This document shows positions 14,147 through 23,760 of a stretch of 64,000 bases of DNA, one piece after another (within the stretch, counting starts at the first letter, position 1; each line of letters starts with the position of its first letter). The DNA is from Pseudoalteromonas espejiana DSM 9414. GTDB taxonomy: Bacteria; Pseudomonadota; Gammaproteobacteria; Enterobacterales; Alteromonadaceae. The position numbers were made by a program, and so were the translations under genes. The stretch is from NCBI RefSeq assembly GCF_002221525.1, contig NZ_CP011028.1, positions 3,111,001-3,175,000 on the forward strand, given 5' to 3'. The notes under the pieces were generated by a model. The model worked only from the letters and a program-made list of their open reading frames with translations, was not told the DNA's origin and did not search any database.

Positions 14147-17038
14147 TCAATCTCTATATGTCTCAACCGCTGGGCATGAACATACTAAGTTACGGTCGCC
14201 GTATACGTCATCTATTCGTGTAACGGTTGGCCAAAACTTGTCTTTAGCAACGCTTGGCACTGGGAATGCAGCGTAAAAACGGTCATACGCGCGATCCCAT
14301 TCGTTACCAAGTACATCAGCTTGTGTATGCGGTGCAAACACAAGTGGGTTATTTTCGATTGACCATTCCCCAGAGATTACTTTGTCGATTTCGCCTTTGA
14401 TAGACACCATTGCTTCGATAAAGCGGTCTATCTCGCCTTTTGACTCAGACTCTGTTGGCTCAATCATCAATGTGCCCGCTACTGGGAACGACATAGTTGG
14501 TGAGTGGAAGCCGTAATCTTGTAGGCGCTTAGCTACGTCCATTTCAGTAATGCCTGACGCTTCTTTTAATGGGCGTAAGTCAACAATACATTCGTGAGCA
14601 ACGCGGTTGTTGCGGCCACGGTATAAAATTGGGAAGTGCTGGCTTAGCTCATGCGTTAAGTAGTTAGCGTTCACAATGGCCATTTCGGTGGCTTGTTTTA
14701 AGCCCTCTGAGCCCATCATGGTAATGTAAGCCCATGAAATAGGTAAAATAGCCGCTGAGCCGTAAGGCGCTGCCGAAACTGCACCGTTGTTAATGTTTGT
14801 ACCCGGTACGTTAATTACGCTGTGGTTTGGCATAAATGGCGCAAGGTGCGATTTAACACCAATTGGGCCTACACCTGGGCCGCCGCCACCATGTGGAATA
14901 CAAAACGTTTTGTGTAAGTTTAAGTGCGATACGTCTGAGCCAATAAAGCCAGGGCTTGTTACGCCCACTTGTGCGTTCATGTTTGCGCCGTCCATGTAAA
15001 CTTGGCCGCCGTGCTCATGAATAATGTCACAAATTTCGCGAATGGTTTCTTCGTAAACACCGTGTGTAGATGGGTATGTAATCATAATACACGATAAGTT
15101 TTCAGACACTTCTTCAGCTTTCGCTTTAAGATCGGCCATGTCTACGTTACCGTTTTTGTCGCAGTTAACTACCACAATTTTCATGCTGGCCATTTGCGCA
15201 GATGCAGGGTTAGTACCGTGCGCTGAACTTGGAATTAAACATACGTTACGGTGCGCGTCGCCGCGTGACTCGTGGTATTTACGAATCGCGATCAAGCCTG
15301 CGTATTCACCTTGTGCGCCCGAGTTTGGCTGTAGTGAAACCGCGTCGTAACCGGTAATGTTAACTAGCCAGTCGTGCAGCTCGTTAATCATTATTTGGTA
15401 ACCTTCTGCTTGGTCTAGCGGGCAGAATGGGTGAAGGTTTGCGAATTCAGGCCATGTAATTGGGATCATCTCTGCAGTTGCGTTTAGCTTCATAGTACAT
15501 GAACCTAACGAGATCATTGAGTGGTTAAGCGCTAAATCTTTGTTTTCAAGGCGCTTAATGTAGCGAAGCATGTCTGTTTCGCTGTGGTAGCTGTTAAAGT
15601 TTGGATGCGTTAGTACTTCGTCATCGCGTACTAAGCTTGCAGGAATAGAGTCGCTGCCATTTGCTTCAATATCGGCCGCGATGCTATCTACACTTAGGCC
15701 GTGGCCTTCGCCTAGTACAATATCAAATAACTGCGCTACGTCTTCACGTGTTGTGGTTTCTGATACTGAAATTGAGTATTCGCCATCGTGGTTTGTAGCA
15801 AAGTTAACGCCTTGTGCAATGGCACGTGCTATTACGTCGTCTTTACTGTCGCTTACTACTGTTAGGGTATCAAACCAAGTGCTGTGCTTAAGAGCTACAC
15901 CTTTAGTTTTTAGGCCTGCAGCTAAAATATCAGCAAAGCGATGAATACGCTGCGCGATAGTTTTTAAGCCTTGTGGGCCGTGGTACACCGCGTAAAACGC
16001 GGCCATGTTGGCAAGTAGTACCTGCGCTGTACAAATGTTTGAGTTAGCTTTGTCACGGCGAATGTGTTGTTCGCGCGTTTGCATTGCCATACGTAGTGCG
16101 TCGTTACCTAAACGGTCTTTAGATACACCAATAATACGCCCTGGTAATGAACGTTTGTATGCGTCACGTGTTGCAAAAAATGCAGCGTGTGGACCGCCGT
16201 ACCCCATAGGTACGCCAAAACGTTGAGCCGAACCAAGTACTACGTCGGCACCTAGTTTACCCGGTGCTTTTAATAGTAATAAACTCATAATGTCGGCAGC
16301 AACACATGCAATGGCCTTTTTGCTTTGTACGCCTGCAATTAGGTCGGTTACATCTACTACTTCACCCGATGTAGATGGGTATTGGAAAAGCGCACCAAAA
16401 ATGTCGTGGTTAACAGCATCGGCTGCTTTGCCTACAATTATTTCAAAACCAAACTGCTCAGCACGGGTGCTTACTACGTCAATAGTTTGTGTGTGTACGT
16501 CGTCGGCGATAAAAAAGGCATTGGCTTTTTTAGCTTTAGATACGCGTTTTGCTAGGCCCATTGCCTCTGCAGCAGCGGTTGATTCGTCAAGTAACGAGGC
16601 GCTTGCTAAATCAAGGCCGGTTAAATCTAGGGTCATAGTTTGAAAATTTAATAACGACTCTAAACGCCCTTGCGCAATTTCCGGCTGGTACGGTGTGTAC
16701 GCTGTATACCAACCTGGGTTTTCTAGTACGTTACGTAAAATTACGTGCGGTACGTGCGTTGGGTGGTAGCCTTGGCCAATGTACGATTTGAAAACTTTAT
16801 TTTTGCTTGCTACCGATTTTAAGTAGCTTAGTGTTTCAACTTCAGTACGGCTTTCGCCAACTGTTAATGGCTGCTCTAAGCGAATGCTTGCAGGTACAGT
16901 TTGGTCGATCAGCTCTTGCACACTTGATACTTCTAAAGCACTTAGCATATCGCTTACTTGTGCTGGGCTAGGCCCAATATGGCGGCGAATAAAATCTTGC
17001 TTTTGCTCTAATTGTTCAAGAGATTTGGCGTTTGACAT
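14147..17038 (-). CDS. gcvP: Glycine dehydrogenase (decarboxylating), P-protein of the glycine cleavage system
   Basis: 963 residues, full length for the single-chain P-protein. It carries two homologous PLP-fold halves. The N-terminal half has [17 protein letters not shown] and [13 protein letters not shown]. The C-terminal half contains the PLP lysine in [18 protein letters not shown] and the Gly-rich loop [12 protein letters not shown]. It decarboxylates glycine and transfers the aminomethyl group to lipoyl-GcvH, releasing CO2. It is the last of the gcv genes, separated from gcvH by a terminator, so it may rely on read-through or its own promoter. AGGAA is 10 nt before the ATG. Confidence 0.97.
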   Translation of the reverse strand: MSNAKSLEQLEQKQDFIRRHIGPSPAQVSDMLSALEVSSVQELIDQTVPASIRLEQPLTVGESRTEVETLSYLKSVASKNKVFKSYIGQGYHPTHVPHVILRNVLENPGWYTAYTPYQPEIAQGRLESLLNFQTMTLDLTGLDLASASLLDESTAAAEAMGLAKRVSKAKKANAFFIADDVHTQTIDVVSTRAEQFGFEIIVGKAADAVNHDIFGALFQYPSTSGEVVDVTDLIAGVQSKKAIACVAADIMSLLLLKAPGKLGADVVLGSAQRFGVPMGYGGPHAAFFATRDAYKRSLPGRIIGVSKDRLGNDALRMAMQTREQHIRRDKANSNICTAQVLLANMAAFYAVYHGPQGLKTIAQRIHRFADILAAGLKTKGVALKHSTWFDTLTVVSDSKDDVIARAIAQGVNFATNHDGEYSISVSETTTREDVAQLFDIVLGEGHGLSVDSIAADIEANGSDSIPASLVRDDEVLTHPNFNSYHSETDMLRYIKRLENKDLALNHSMISLGSCTMKLNATAEMIPITWPEFANLHPFCPLDQAEGYQIMINELHDWLVNITGYDAVSLQPNSGAQGEYAGLIAIRKYHESRGDAHRNVCLIPSSAHGTNPASAQMASMKIVVVNCDKNGNVDMADLKAKAEEVSENLSCIMITYPSTHGVYEETIREICDIIHEHGGQVYMDGANMNAQVGVTSPGFIGSDVSHLNLHKTFCIPHGGGGPGVGPIGVKSHLAPFMPNHSVINVPGTNINNGAVSAAPYGSAAILPISWAYITMMGSEGLKQATEMAIVNANYLTHELSQHFPILYRGRNNRVAHECIVDLRPLKEASGITEMDVAKRLQDYGFHSPTMSFPVAGTLMIEPTESESKGEIDRFIEAMVSIKGEIDKVISGEWSIENNPLVFAPHTQADVLGNEWDRAYDRFYAAFPVPSVAKDKFWPTVTRIDDVYGDRNLVCSCPAVETYRD

Positions 17039-17142
17039 GAGTCTAGATTCCTATGATCCTAGATACTAACGGGTAATTAGTATTGATTAAAATATGTGAT
17101 GATTTAAAAACTTACGGTGTATGGAGTAGGCTGTTAAATCAT

Positions 17143-17180
17143 AAAAGCCCCGATATTTATATAAATACTCGGGGCTTTAG
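17143..17180 (-). terminator. Intrinsic terminator between gcvH and gcvP
   Basis: AGCCCCGATATTTAT-ATAAATACTCGGGGCT, a 15-bp stem with one bulge flanked by A and T runs, immediately after the gcvH stop. It should reduce transcription into gcvP. Confidence 0.8.
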
Positions 17181-17190
17181 ACTAAGAGTA

Positions 17191-17580
17191 TTACTCTTCG
17201 TCGATTGTGTTAGCGTAATCTTCTGCGCTAAGTAGGTTTTCAAGCTCTGATTCGTCAGTTGCTTTAAGGCGGAATAACCAGCCGTCACCGTATGGGTCGT
17301 TGTTAACCGTTTCTGGTGAATCTTCTAGCTCTTCGTTAATTGCTACAATTTCGCCACCAATTGGTGCGTAAATGTCTGATGCAGCTTTAACCGACTCTGC
17401 TACTGCACAGTCTTCGCCTGCGTCTACTTCGTCGCCAACTTCTGGTAATTCAACAAATACCATGTCGCCGAGAAGCTCTTGTGCATGTGCAGAAATACCA
17501 ACAGTAAAGGTACCGTCACCTTCGTTGCGAACCCACTCGTGAGAAGAGGCGTATTTTAAATCGCTAGGGATATTGCTCAT
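17191..17580 (-). CDS. gcvH: Glycine cleavage system H protein
   Basis: 129 residues, the normal H-protein size. The lipoylated lysine lies in [20 protein letters not shown] near residue 65, inside the biotinyl/lipoyl hammerhead fold; [20 protein letters not shown] marks the N-terminus. It shuttles the methylamine group from GcvP to GcvT and the reduced lipoyl to the L-protein. AAAGGAAC precedes the ATG. It lies between gcvT (127-bp gap with a repeat) and gcvP. Confidence 0.97.
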   Translation of the reverse strand: MSNIPSDLKYASSHEWVRNEGDGTFTVGISAHAQELLGDMVFVELPEVGDEVDAGEDCAVAESVKAASDIYAPIGGEIVAINEELEDSPETVNNDPYGDGWLFRLKATDESELENLLSAEDYANTIDEE

Positions 17581-17601
17581 TATTTTGTTCCTTTGGTTCT
17601 G

Positions 17602-17690
17602 ATACCAATCAACTTAAATATTTAACCACTCGAGCGGTCTAAATAAAGCGCTATAAGTGGTTAATAACTCAATATGATTAGTATTATTGG
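17602..17690. repeat. Possible short relative of the dispersed element, between gcvT and gcvH
   Basis: Starts ATACCAATCAACTTAA and ends ATGATTAGTATTATTGG, like the ends of the 162-bp elements at 5556 and 38359 (ATACCAA..., ATGATTAAGTATTATTG). The interior differs: TTAACCACT and AGTGGTTAA form a stem around GAGCGGTCTAAATAAAGCGC. The relationship is inferred from the ends only. Confidence 0.45.
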
Positions 17691-17707
17691 GTGATAACAC
17701 CAAATTT

Positions 17708-18790
17708 TTAAATGATTGATTTGCCGTTACGTACAAAGCTAGGCTTTACTACTTTAACGTTAACTAATTTTTTGCGCATTTCTACTTGGGCTGTATCACC
17801 TATTGAACGCGGTACACGTGCAAGGGCTACACTAAAACCAAGCGTTGGTGAAAAAGTACCTGAGGTAATAACCCCTTCCCCACCTTCAACAATTACTTTT
17901 GAGCCGCTACGCAATACGCCTTTTTCTTCAAGCACTAAACCCACGAGTTTATGTGTGCTTTTTTCGGCGCGTTGCTTAACAAGTACATCACGACCAATAA
18001 AGTCACGATCTTCAGGTTCCCATGCAATGGTCCACGCCATGTTAGCTGCAAGTGGCGATACGCTTTCGTCCATATCTAGGCCGTAAAGGTTCATACCTGC
18101 TTCTAAACGTAGTGTGTCACGTGCACCTAAACCTGCTGGCGCTACACCTGCATCTAGCAGTTGTTGCCATAAATCGGCTGCTTGCTCGTTCGGTACTACA
18201 ATTTCGTAACCGTCTTCGCCAGTATAACCCGTTGTGGCAATAAATAAATCACCCACTTGTACACCAAAAAATGGCTTCATACCTTCAACAGCAGCTTGTT
18301 GCTCGGCATTTAAAAGTGTGGCTGTTTTTGCTTTTGCGTTAGGGCCTTGTACTGCAATCATTGCAAACTCTGGGCGCTCAGTAACGGTTACTGCAAAGTC
18401 GGCTGAAACAGTTGCTAAATGTGCTAGGTCTTTTTCGCGTGTTGCCGAGTTAACCACTAAGCGGTAAAAGGTTTCGCTAAAGTAGTAAATAATTAAGTCG
18501 TCAATTACGCCGCCTTGCTCGTTAAGCATGCCAGTGTAAAGTGCTTTACCCGGTACAGTTAATTTAGCTACGTCGTTGGCTACTAGCTTGCGTAAAAATG
18601 CTTTAGCTTGTTCGCCTTCAATATCAACAATCGTCATGTGTGATACGTCAAACATACCTGCATCGGTACGCACGGCATTGTGTTCTTCTATTTGTGAGCC
18701 GTAGTTGATTGGCATTTCCCAGCCATGAAAATCAACCATTTTTGCGCCTGCTTCAAGGTGCTTAGCATGTAGTACAGTTTTAGAAGTCAT
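17708..18790 (-). CDS. gcvT: Aminomethyltransferase, T-protein of the glycine cleavage system
   Basis: 360 residues. N-terminal folate-binding fold with [20 protein letters not shown] and [12 protein letters not shown] (catalytic Asp in DVSHM region), [12 protein letters not shown], then the C-terminal barrel ([39 protein letters not shown]). It transfers the methylene unit to tetrahydrofolate and releases ammonia. The start [20 protein letters not shown] is the normal N-terminus. It is the first of the canonical gcv genes on the minus strand and is preceded by the GcvT-like half gene. I saw no glycine riboswitch in the 100-bp leader. Confidence 0.96.
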   Translation of the reverse strand: MTSKTVLHAKHLEAGAKMVDFHGWEMPINYGSQIEEHNAVRTDAGMFDVSHMTIVDIEGEQAKAFLRKLVANDVAKLTVPGKALYTGMLNEQGGVIDDLIIYYFSETFYRLVVNSATREKDLAHLATVSADFAVTVTERPEFAMIAVQGPNAKAKTATLLNAEQQAAVEGMKPFFGVQVGDLFIATTGYTGEDGYEIVVPNEQAADLWQQLLDAGVAPAGLGARDTLRLEAGMNLYGLDMDESVSPLAANMAWTIAWEPEDRDFIGRDVLVKQRAEKSTHKLVGLVLEEKGVLRSGSKVIVEGGEGVITSGTFSPTLGFSVALARVPRSIGDTAQVEMRKKLVNVKVVKPSFVRNGKSII

Positions 18791-18851
18791 AACATTCCTT
18801 CACGTTTTAAATTAACCCTGTGCGGGCGTGGCTTAAATAGGTTTTATTAAT

Positions 18852-18878
18852 ACAGGTAAACACATAATGTTTACCTGT
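18852..18878. terminator. Hairpin between the GcvT-like gene and gcvT
   Basis: ACAGGTAAACA-5 nt-TGTTTACCTGT, an 11-bp perfect stem directly after the stop of the 18891 gene. The U-run is weak, so it may be a leaky terminator or processing site. Confidence 0.5.
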
Positions 18879-18890
18879 TAGTTATAAGTA

Positions 18891-19490
18891 TTAAGCGGCT
18901 TCGCTTTGCATAATTGCAAAGCCTTGTGCTTGCAGGTGCTGTTGCCATTTTTGAAGTTCTTGTTGTTTAGCTACTAACACAAAATGTTGTTCGTCGTTTT
19001 TATCTATTGCGGTAATAAATACTTCGCCGCTTTGCGCGCCATAACATAGCTGCGGGTTTGATAAACGCAGCCCTGGCGTTAATTTAAACGCGCTTATTAA
19101 GGTATCAAAGGCGTTTTCACCACACAGTGCAAGAGTTGCTAAGTCGCTACGTAGTACATAATCAATATCAAAACGTAGTTGTTGCTCGTTTATAAGTGCT
19201 TGTAATTGCAAGCTTGCGTTGTGCGGTAGCACAAATCTAAATGCGGTTTCGCTAAAGTAATAAACGGCAAAACTGTAATCTGAATTTAAATCGCCATCGA
19301 GCGTGCCTTTTAGGCCTAAGCCACTAGCGGTTAGCTTAGTTAAATCTAAGCCTAATATAGTGCTTAAAAATACACTGGTTTCACTGCCGCTAAAATCCAT
19401 AACAACCAGGTTGTTATTAGCTTGCACTGCATTAGTAACCGCGCTTGCAGCATTGCTGTGGCGGGCAAACATTATTGGATTAAAAGTCAT
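18891..19490 (-). CDS. Truncated GcvT-like (folate-binding domain) paralogue
   Basis: About 199 residues from ATG 19490 (TAGG 8 nt upstream; an in-frame GTG at 19499 is weaker). NLVVMDFSGSETSVFLSTIL and SFAVYYFSETAFRFVLPHNA line up with the middle of the N-terminal domain of the neighbouring GcvT ([20 protein letters not shown]). The catalytic DVSHM motif, the TGYTGEDG loop and the whole C-terminal barrel are missing. It is unlikely to be an aminomethyltransferase. It may be a regulatory or folate-sensing derivative made by duplication, co-transcribed ahead of gcvT and divergent from a LysR gene. The homology is my reading of two segments and needs an alignment. Confidence 0.6.
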   Translation of the reverse strand: MTFNPIMFARHSNAASAVTNAVQANNNLVVMDFSGSETSVFLSTILGLDLTKLTASGLGLKGTLDGDLNSDYSFAVYYFSETAFRFVLPHNASLQLQALINEQQLRFDIDYVLRSDLATLALCGENAFDTLISAFKLTPGLRLSNPQLCYGAQSGEVFITAIDKNDEQHFVLVAKQQELQKWQQHLQAQGFAIMQSEAA

Positions 19491-19555
19491 AACAAACACC
19501 TATGTATTTTTGATACCAAAAGTATATTGCGCCGCTGTGACAACAACAAATTGTA

Positions 19556-19579
19556 ATTATTTATCAATTGATAAATAAT
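19556..19579. promoter_or_regulatory. Perfect 24-bp palindrome in the GcvT-like/LysR divergent spacer
   Basis: Each half-site is ATTATTTATCAA and the two halves meet without a spacer. It lies 37 bp before the LysR start and 66 bp before the divergent GcvT-like start, the expected place for a LysR autoregulatory and activation site; it contains T-N11-A spacings. Confidence 0.55.
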
Positions 19580-19616
19580 ACTTATATATATGGCTATATA
19601 AATTGTAATTTTAAAT

Positions 19617-20465
19617 ATGAAAAACATTTCGACCGACAGTTTACGTACCTTTGTGATGGTAGTTGAGGTAGGCGGCTTTGCAAAAGCAGGCGACCTATTA
19701 GGCTTATCGCAACCGGCTGTAAGCCTACAAATTAAACGCCTAGAAGATTTACTCGGTTATAAATTATTTAAAAAACAAGGCCAGCGCCAAGTACTTAACC
19801 AATACGGCGAACTACTACTGCCAATGGCAAAACAAATGATGCAACATAACGACGCTATTTTGCAGCAATTCACCTCTGAGAGTATTACCGGTAAAGTGCG
19901 CTTGGGCATACCTAGCGAATTTGCTGCACGTATATTGCCCTCTATTATTGGCGACTTTGTGGCGTTATACCCAGAGGTATCTTTGGAGGTTAAATCGCGC
20001 CTTAGTAAACATTTGCTTTCGGCTTCAAGGCAGGATCAGTTTGATTTAGTGTTAGCGCTAAACGAGCAACTTAACTCTGATAAGTTCCCTATTTTTATGC
20101 AAGACGAACTAGTGTGGGTGGGCGATTTAGCACTGGCTAAAAATGAGGTTATTACTTTGGTTACCGCACCAGAGGGCTGTATTTATAGACGCCGAGCTAC
20201 CGACGCACTTAAAAGTGCGGGTATTAAATACCGCATTGTATATAGTAATGCCGATTTAACTGGCCTTATAGCAGCCATAAAAGAAGGGTTAGGTATTACG
20301 GTACTGGCAAAAAGCACGGTGCCAAGTGATCTTAATTTTCAGCCACAAAGTAAACATTTACCAGCACTTGGTAGCATTGGCATTAGCTTAGTTAAAAGTA
20401 CTGGCGAATCAGAACACGCTGTAGATAAACTTGCTGAGTTTATAGCACTACGCTTAGGGTATTAA
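19617..20465 (+). CDS. LysR-family transcriptional regulator
   Basis: 282 residues. N-terminal winged HTH (STDSLRTFVMVVEVGGFAKA, GDLLGLSQPAVSLQIKRLED, LLGYKLFKKQGQ) and a periplasmic-binding-like effector domain from about residue 90 (GKVRLGIPSEFAARILPSII). It is divergent from the GcvT-like gene and gcvT across 126 bp that hold a palindrome. E. coli gcv is controlled by the LysR protein GcvA, but this protein does not look closely GcvA-like, so control of gcv is an inference from position only. Confidence 0.85.
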   Translation: MKNISTDSLRTFVMVVEVGGFAKAGDLLGLSQPAVSLQIKRLEDLLGYKLFKKQGQRQVLNQYGELLLPMAKQMMQHNDAILQQFTSESITGKVRLGIPSEFAARILPSIIGDFVALYPEVSLEVKSRLSKHLLSASRQDQFDLVLALNEQLNSDKFPIFMQDELVWVGDLALAKNEVITLVTAPEGCIYRRRATDALKSAGIKYRIVYSNADLTGLIAAIKEGLGITVLAKSTVPSDLNFQPQSKHLPALGSIGISLVKSTGESEHAVDKLAEFIALRLGY

Positions 20466-20751
20466 CCTACCTTTTGTTAAATAAGTCTATTAAAAGCAGG
20501 ACTTACCAGTGCTAACTACATTAAACCTCATTATGAGCTAGCACAGCAGTAAAGCGCTTAACTCAACCTCAGATTAATTATTTACTTTTAGTGAATAAAA
20601 AATCACGTAAAACTAAAAATTAAGTTAATTCTTATTGCTAAATGTTCTAAATAAGTAAACAGTTAAACTCGTAATAACATTGATTCGTATTTGTTAACGT
20701 GTTTAAATTGCGTCGATTTACATAATTGACATGATTAAATTAGGACACGCA

Positions 20752-22908
20752 ATGACACCTAAGTTTTTAGTATCTACCCTAGCAACTGCCGTTGCACTAT
20801 CTTTAAGTGCTGCTGCAACAGCCAAAGATAGCAGTGAAAATGAGCAAAACTTCGAACAAATTACCGTTATTGGTTCTGAGCAGGCAATAAACGACATCCC
20901 TGGTTCTGCTACTTTTATATCTGATGAAGAACTACAAAAATTTGAATTTACCGATATTTCACGTGTATTAGCATCAGTACCTGGCGTTTACGTACAAGAA
21001 GAAGACGGCTATGGTCTTCGCCCTAATATAGGTATGCGCGGAACCGGTACTGGCCGTAACGATAAAATATCAGTAATGGAAGATGGGGTATTAGTTGCAC
21101 CGGCACCTTACTCTGCACCTTCTGCTTATTATTTTCCAACTATGGGCCGCATGGAGTCTATAGAAGTATTAAAAGGGGCGGCTTCGGTTAAGTACGGCCC
21201 TCGTACTACGGGCGGTGTTTTAAACTTAGTATCGCGTAGTTTAGCTACCGAACCTAACAGCTCAAAAGGCATGGTAGATGCAGCCTTAGGTGGTGATGGC
21301 TACTACAAAGGCCATGCTTATTTTTCAAAAGAAAAAAACAACACTGCAGGTCTAATTGAAGTATTTACTTACGGTGCAGATGGCTTTAAAGAACTCCCTG
21401 TTGGCGATGACAACACAGGCTTTGAAAAAACTGACTTACTATTAAAGTTTGGTCATACTTTTGGTGAAAATGATGCCCACAGCCTTGAGCTAAAAGTGAA
21501 GTACTCGGATGAAACATCAGACGAAACTTACATGGGTTTAACTGAAGACGATTACAAAGCAAACCCTAATCGTCGTTACGCTGCATCGCAAAATGATGAA
21601 ATGAACACGCGCCATAATGCGTATCAGCTTAACTATGCATACCGCTTTGGCGATGGCTACGAGTTATTAGCCACTGCTTATTTAAACGACTTTCATCGCA
21701 ACTGGTATAAAGCAAGCAAAGTAAGCGAAAGCTACCTAGAGCAATACAGTAACTTTGAAGCAAACCCAACAAGTGAAGGCATTGAGGGTATTGGTATTAA
21801 AGCTAATAACCGTGACTACCAAGCAAAAGGTATTCAGTCTGAATTGCACATTCCTGCGGGCGATCACTACGTGACTGTTGGTGTGCGATACCACGAAGAC
21901 GAAATGGATCGTTTTCAATGGCAAGACACCTATACGCTTAATCAAGACCTAAGCATGACGCTAACCCAAAGTGGCATTCCGGGCTCTGACAGCAACCGTG
22001 TAGATAGCGCAGAGGCAAGCACACTGTTTGTGCAAGACGAGTGGACTATTGATGCGTTAGTAATTAGTGCCGGCCTTCGTTATGAAGACATTACAATTAC
22101 ACGTGAAGAATGGGCTAAATCAGATTCAACGCGTAGCAATGGTTTAACTAAAAATGTATCAAATGATACTGAAATTTTAGTGCCATCTTTAGGTGCTACT
22201 TACACTCTTAACGAAAACGTAACGTTACTTGCAGGCATTCAAAAAGGGTATGCACCAGCCGCCCCAGGTAATGCAGACCAAGATGAAGAAGAAAGTGTAA
22301 ATATTGAATTTGGTTCGCGTTTTAACGCAGCTGGGTTTAACGGTGAAATAATTGCGTTTTTCTCTGATTACGACAACATGCATGGTAACTGTACCGCTGC
22401 GGTTGGCTGTAGTGATGACAATATTGGTGACCAATACAACTACGGTGAAGTAGAAGTGTCGGGCTTTGAATTTAGTGCAGCACGCACTTTTAATACCGAT
22501 AATATAGCATTTCCAGTTAAATTTACTTACACCTATACCGACTCTGAATTTAAAAACGATTTTGATTCAGCAATTTGGGGGCCTGTAAACGCTGGCGATG
22601 CAATGCCATACGTACCAGAAAACCAAGCTGCTTTATCATTAGGTGCTGAGTTTTCTAACTTTGTGATTAACAGCCAAATGCGCTATGTATCAAACGCTCA
22701 TGCCGATTTAACTGACTCAGGCTTAGACGCTATAGATAGCCGTGTAGTATGGGATTTAGCTGCTAAATACTTAATTGATGCTAACCAAAAAGTATATTTA
22801 AGCGTAGATAACCTATTTGATAAAACCTACATTGCTAATCGTGCAAATGGCGGCATTCAGCCAGGAAAGCCACGTACGGTACAGATGGGCTACACATATA
22901 GCTTTTAA
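20752..22908 (+). CDS. TonB-dependent outer-membrane receptor, FecA-like
   Basis: 718 residues from ATG 20752, chosen because AGGA ends 6 nt before it; ATG 20731 would add seven residues. Signal peptide MTPKFLVSTLATAVALSLSA ends before AKDSS. The TonB box region (FEQITVIGSEQ), plug domain (SRVLASVPGVYVQEEDG, NIGMRGTGTGRNDKISVMED, GRMESIEVLKGAASVKYGP) and a 22-strand barrel ending in MGYTYSF with terminal Phe are all present. The plug resembles FecA-type (COG4772) iron-complex receptors. No clear Fur box was seen in the 286-bp upstream region (20466-20751), so the ligand and control are unknown. Confidence 0.88.
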   Translation: MTPKFLVSTLATAVALSLSAAATAKDSSENEQNFEQITVIGSEQAINDIPGSATFISDEELQKFEFTDISRVLASVPGVYVQEEDGYGLRPNIGMRGTGTGRNDKISVMEDGVLVAPAPYSAPSAYYFPTMGRMESIEVLKGAASVKYGPRTTGGVLNLVSRSLATEPNSSKGMVDAALGGDGYYKGHAYFSKEKNNTAGLIEVFTYGADGFKELPVGDDNTGFEKTDLLLKFGHTFGENDAHSLELKVKYSDETSDETYMGLTEDDYKANPNRRYAASQNDEMNTRHNAYQLNYAYRFGDGYELLATAYLNDFHRNWYKASKVSESYLEQYSNFEANPTSEGIEGIGIKANNRDYQAKGIQSELHIPAGDHYVTVGVRYHEDEMDRFQWQDTYTLNQDLSMTLTQSGIPGSDSNRVDSAEASTLFVQDEWTIDALVISAGLRYEDITITREEWAKSDSTRSNGLTKNVSNDTEILVPSLGATYTLNENVTLLAGIQKGYAPAAPGNADQDEEESVNIEFGSRFNAAGFNGEIIAFFSDYDNMHGNCTAAVGCSDDNIGDQYNYGEVEVSGFEFSAARTFNTDNIAFPVKFTYTYTDSEFKNDFDSAIWGPVNAGDAMPYVPENQAALSLGAEFSNFVINSQMRYVSNAHADLTDSGLDAIDSRVVWDLAAKYLIDANQKVYLSVDNLFDKTYIANRANGGIQPGKPRTVQMGYTYSF

Positions 22909-22955
22909 GTTTAAAGCTGGTTAAACGGTTCACCACCAGCGTAAATTATATATAC

Positions 22956-22991
22956 AAAAAAGCCGAGATTATTAAATCTCGGCTTTTTTAA
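22956..22991. terminator. Bidirectional intrinsic terminator
   Basis: AAAAAAGCCGAGATT-loop-AATCTCGGCTTTTTT between the convergent TonB receptor gene and rlmB. Confidence 0.9.
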
Positions 22992-23016
22992 TACTTATAA
23001 AGTAAGCTAACTCACA

Positions 23017-23760
23017 TTAGTTATTTACGTTTCGCTGGCGTAATACTTCAAATAAACAAATACCGGTAGCAACCGATACGTTTAAGCTAGATACCGAACC
23101 TGCCATTGGAATTTTAACTAGTACATCACAGTGCTCACGCGTTAAACGGCGCATGCCCTCGCCCTCAGCTCCCATAACTATGGCCATTGGCCCAGTTAGG
23201 TTTGCATCAAATACATGTGTATCTGTTTCGCCAGCGGTGCCTACCACCCATACGCCTGCATCTTTAATTTCGCGCAAGGTACGTGCAAGGTTTGTTACTT
23301 GAATAAGCGGTACAGTTTCGGCCGCACCACAGGCTACTTTACGTGCTGTGCCGTTAAGCTTGGCCGACTTATCCTTAGGTACAATAATAGCGTGTACGCC
23401 TGCAGCATCAGCGCTACGAAGGCATGCACCTAAATTATGCGGATCGGTGATCCCATCTAAAACAAGTAAAAACGGTGTGTCTTCGCGAGCAATGATCTCA
23501 TCAAGATCTTTTTCGTTATAAACACGCGCAGCTTTTACGTTGGCAATAATACCTTGGTGCTGCTCGTCGTTTGCTTTGTTATCAAGCGCTTTTCGCTGCA
23601 TAAATTGTACAGAAATACCAAATTTACGTGCTTCATTAATAATCGGGGTTAAGCGTTTGTCGTCACGGCCTTTAAGGGCATAAATTTCTAAAAAACGCTC
23701 TGGCTCTTTTGATAAAATTGCTTCTACAGAGTGAAAGCCAAAAATTAATTCATTACTCAC
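23017..23760 (-). CDS. rlmB: 23S rRNA (guanosine-2'-O)-methyltransferase RlmB
   Basis: 247 residues with the SpoU/TrmH knot motifs: [18 protein letters not shown] (motif 1), [15 protein letters not shown] (motif 2) and [18 protein letters not shown] (motif 3). The N-terminal L30e-like domain ([20 protein letters not shown]) binds RNA. It methylates G2251 in the P loop of 23S rRNA. The start overlaps the end of rnr by 4 nt (TGA/ATG coupling), the usual rnr-rlmB pairing of Gammaproteobacteria. Confidence 0.95.
   Translation of the reverse strand: MSNELIFGFHSVEAILSKEPERFLEIYALKGRDDKRLTPIINEARKFGISVQFMQRKALDNKANDEQHQGIIANVKAARVYNEKDLDEIIAREDTPFLLVLDGITDPHNLGACLRSADAAGVHAIIVPKDKSAKLNGTARKVACGAAETVPLIQVTNLARTLREIKDAGVWVVGTAGETDTHVFDANLTGPMAIVMGAEGEGMRRLTREHCDVLVKIPMAGSVSSLNVSVATGICLFEVLRQRNVNN

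Noticed and set aside
16290..16643. Long plus-strand frames antisense to gcvP, ftsZ and lpxC (for example 16290-16643 and 46948-48144)
   Set aside because: They mirror the codon structure of strongly conserved genes and have no independent support.
18791..18851. Possible glycine riboswitch ahead of gcvT
   Set aside because: The leader is short and shows none of the paired aptamer elements; only the stem at 18852-18878 is present.
20466..20751. Fur box expected before a FecA-like receptor gene
   Set aside because: No stretch resembling the GATAATGAT-type inverted repeat could be found.
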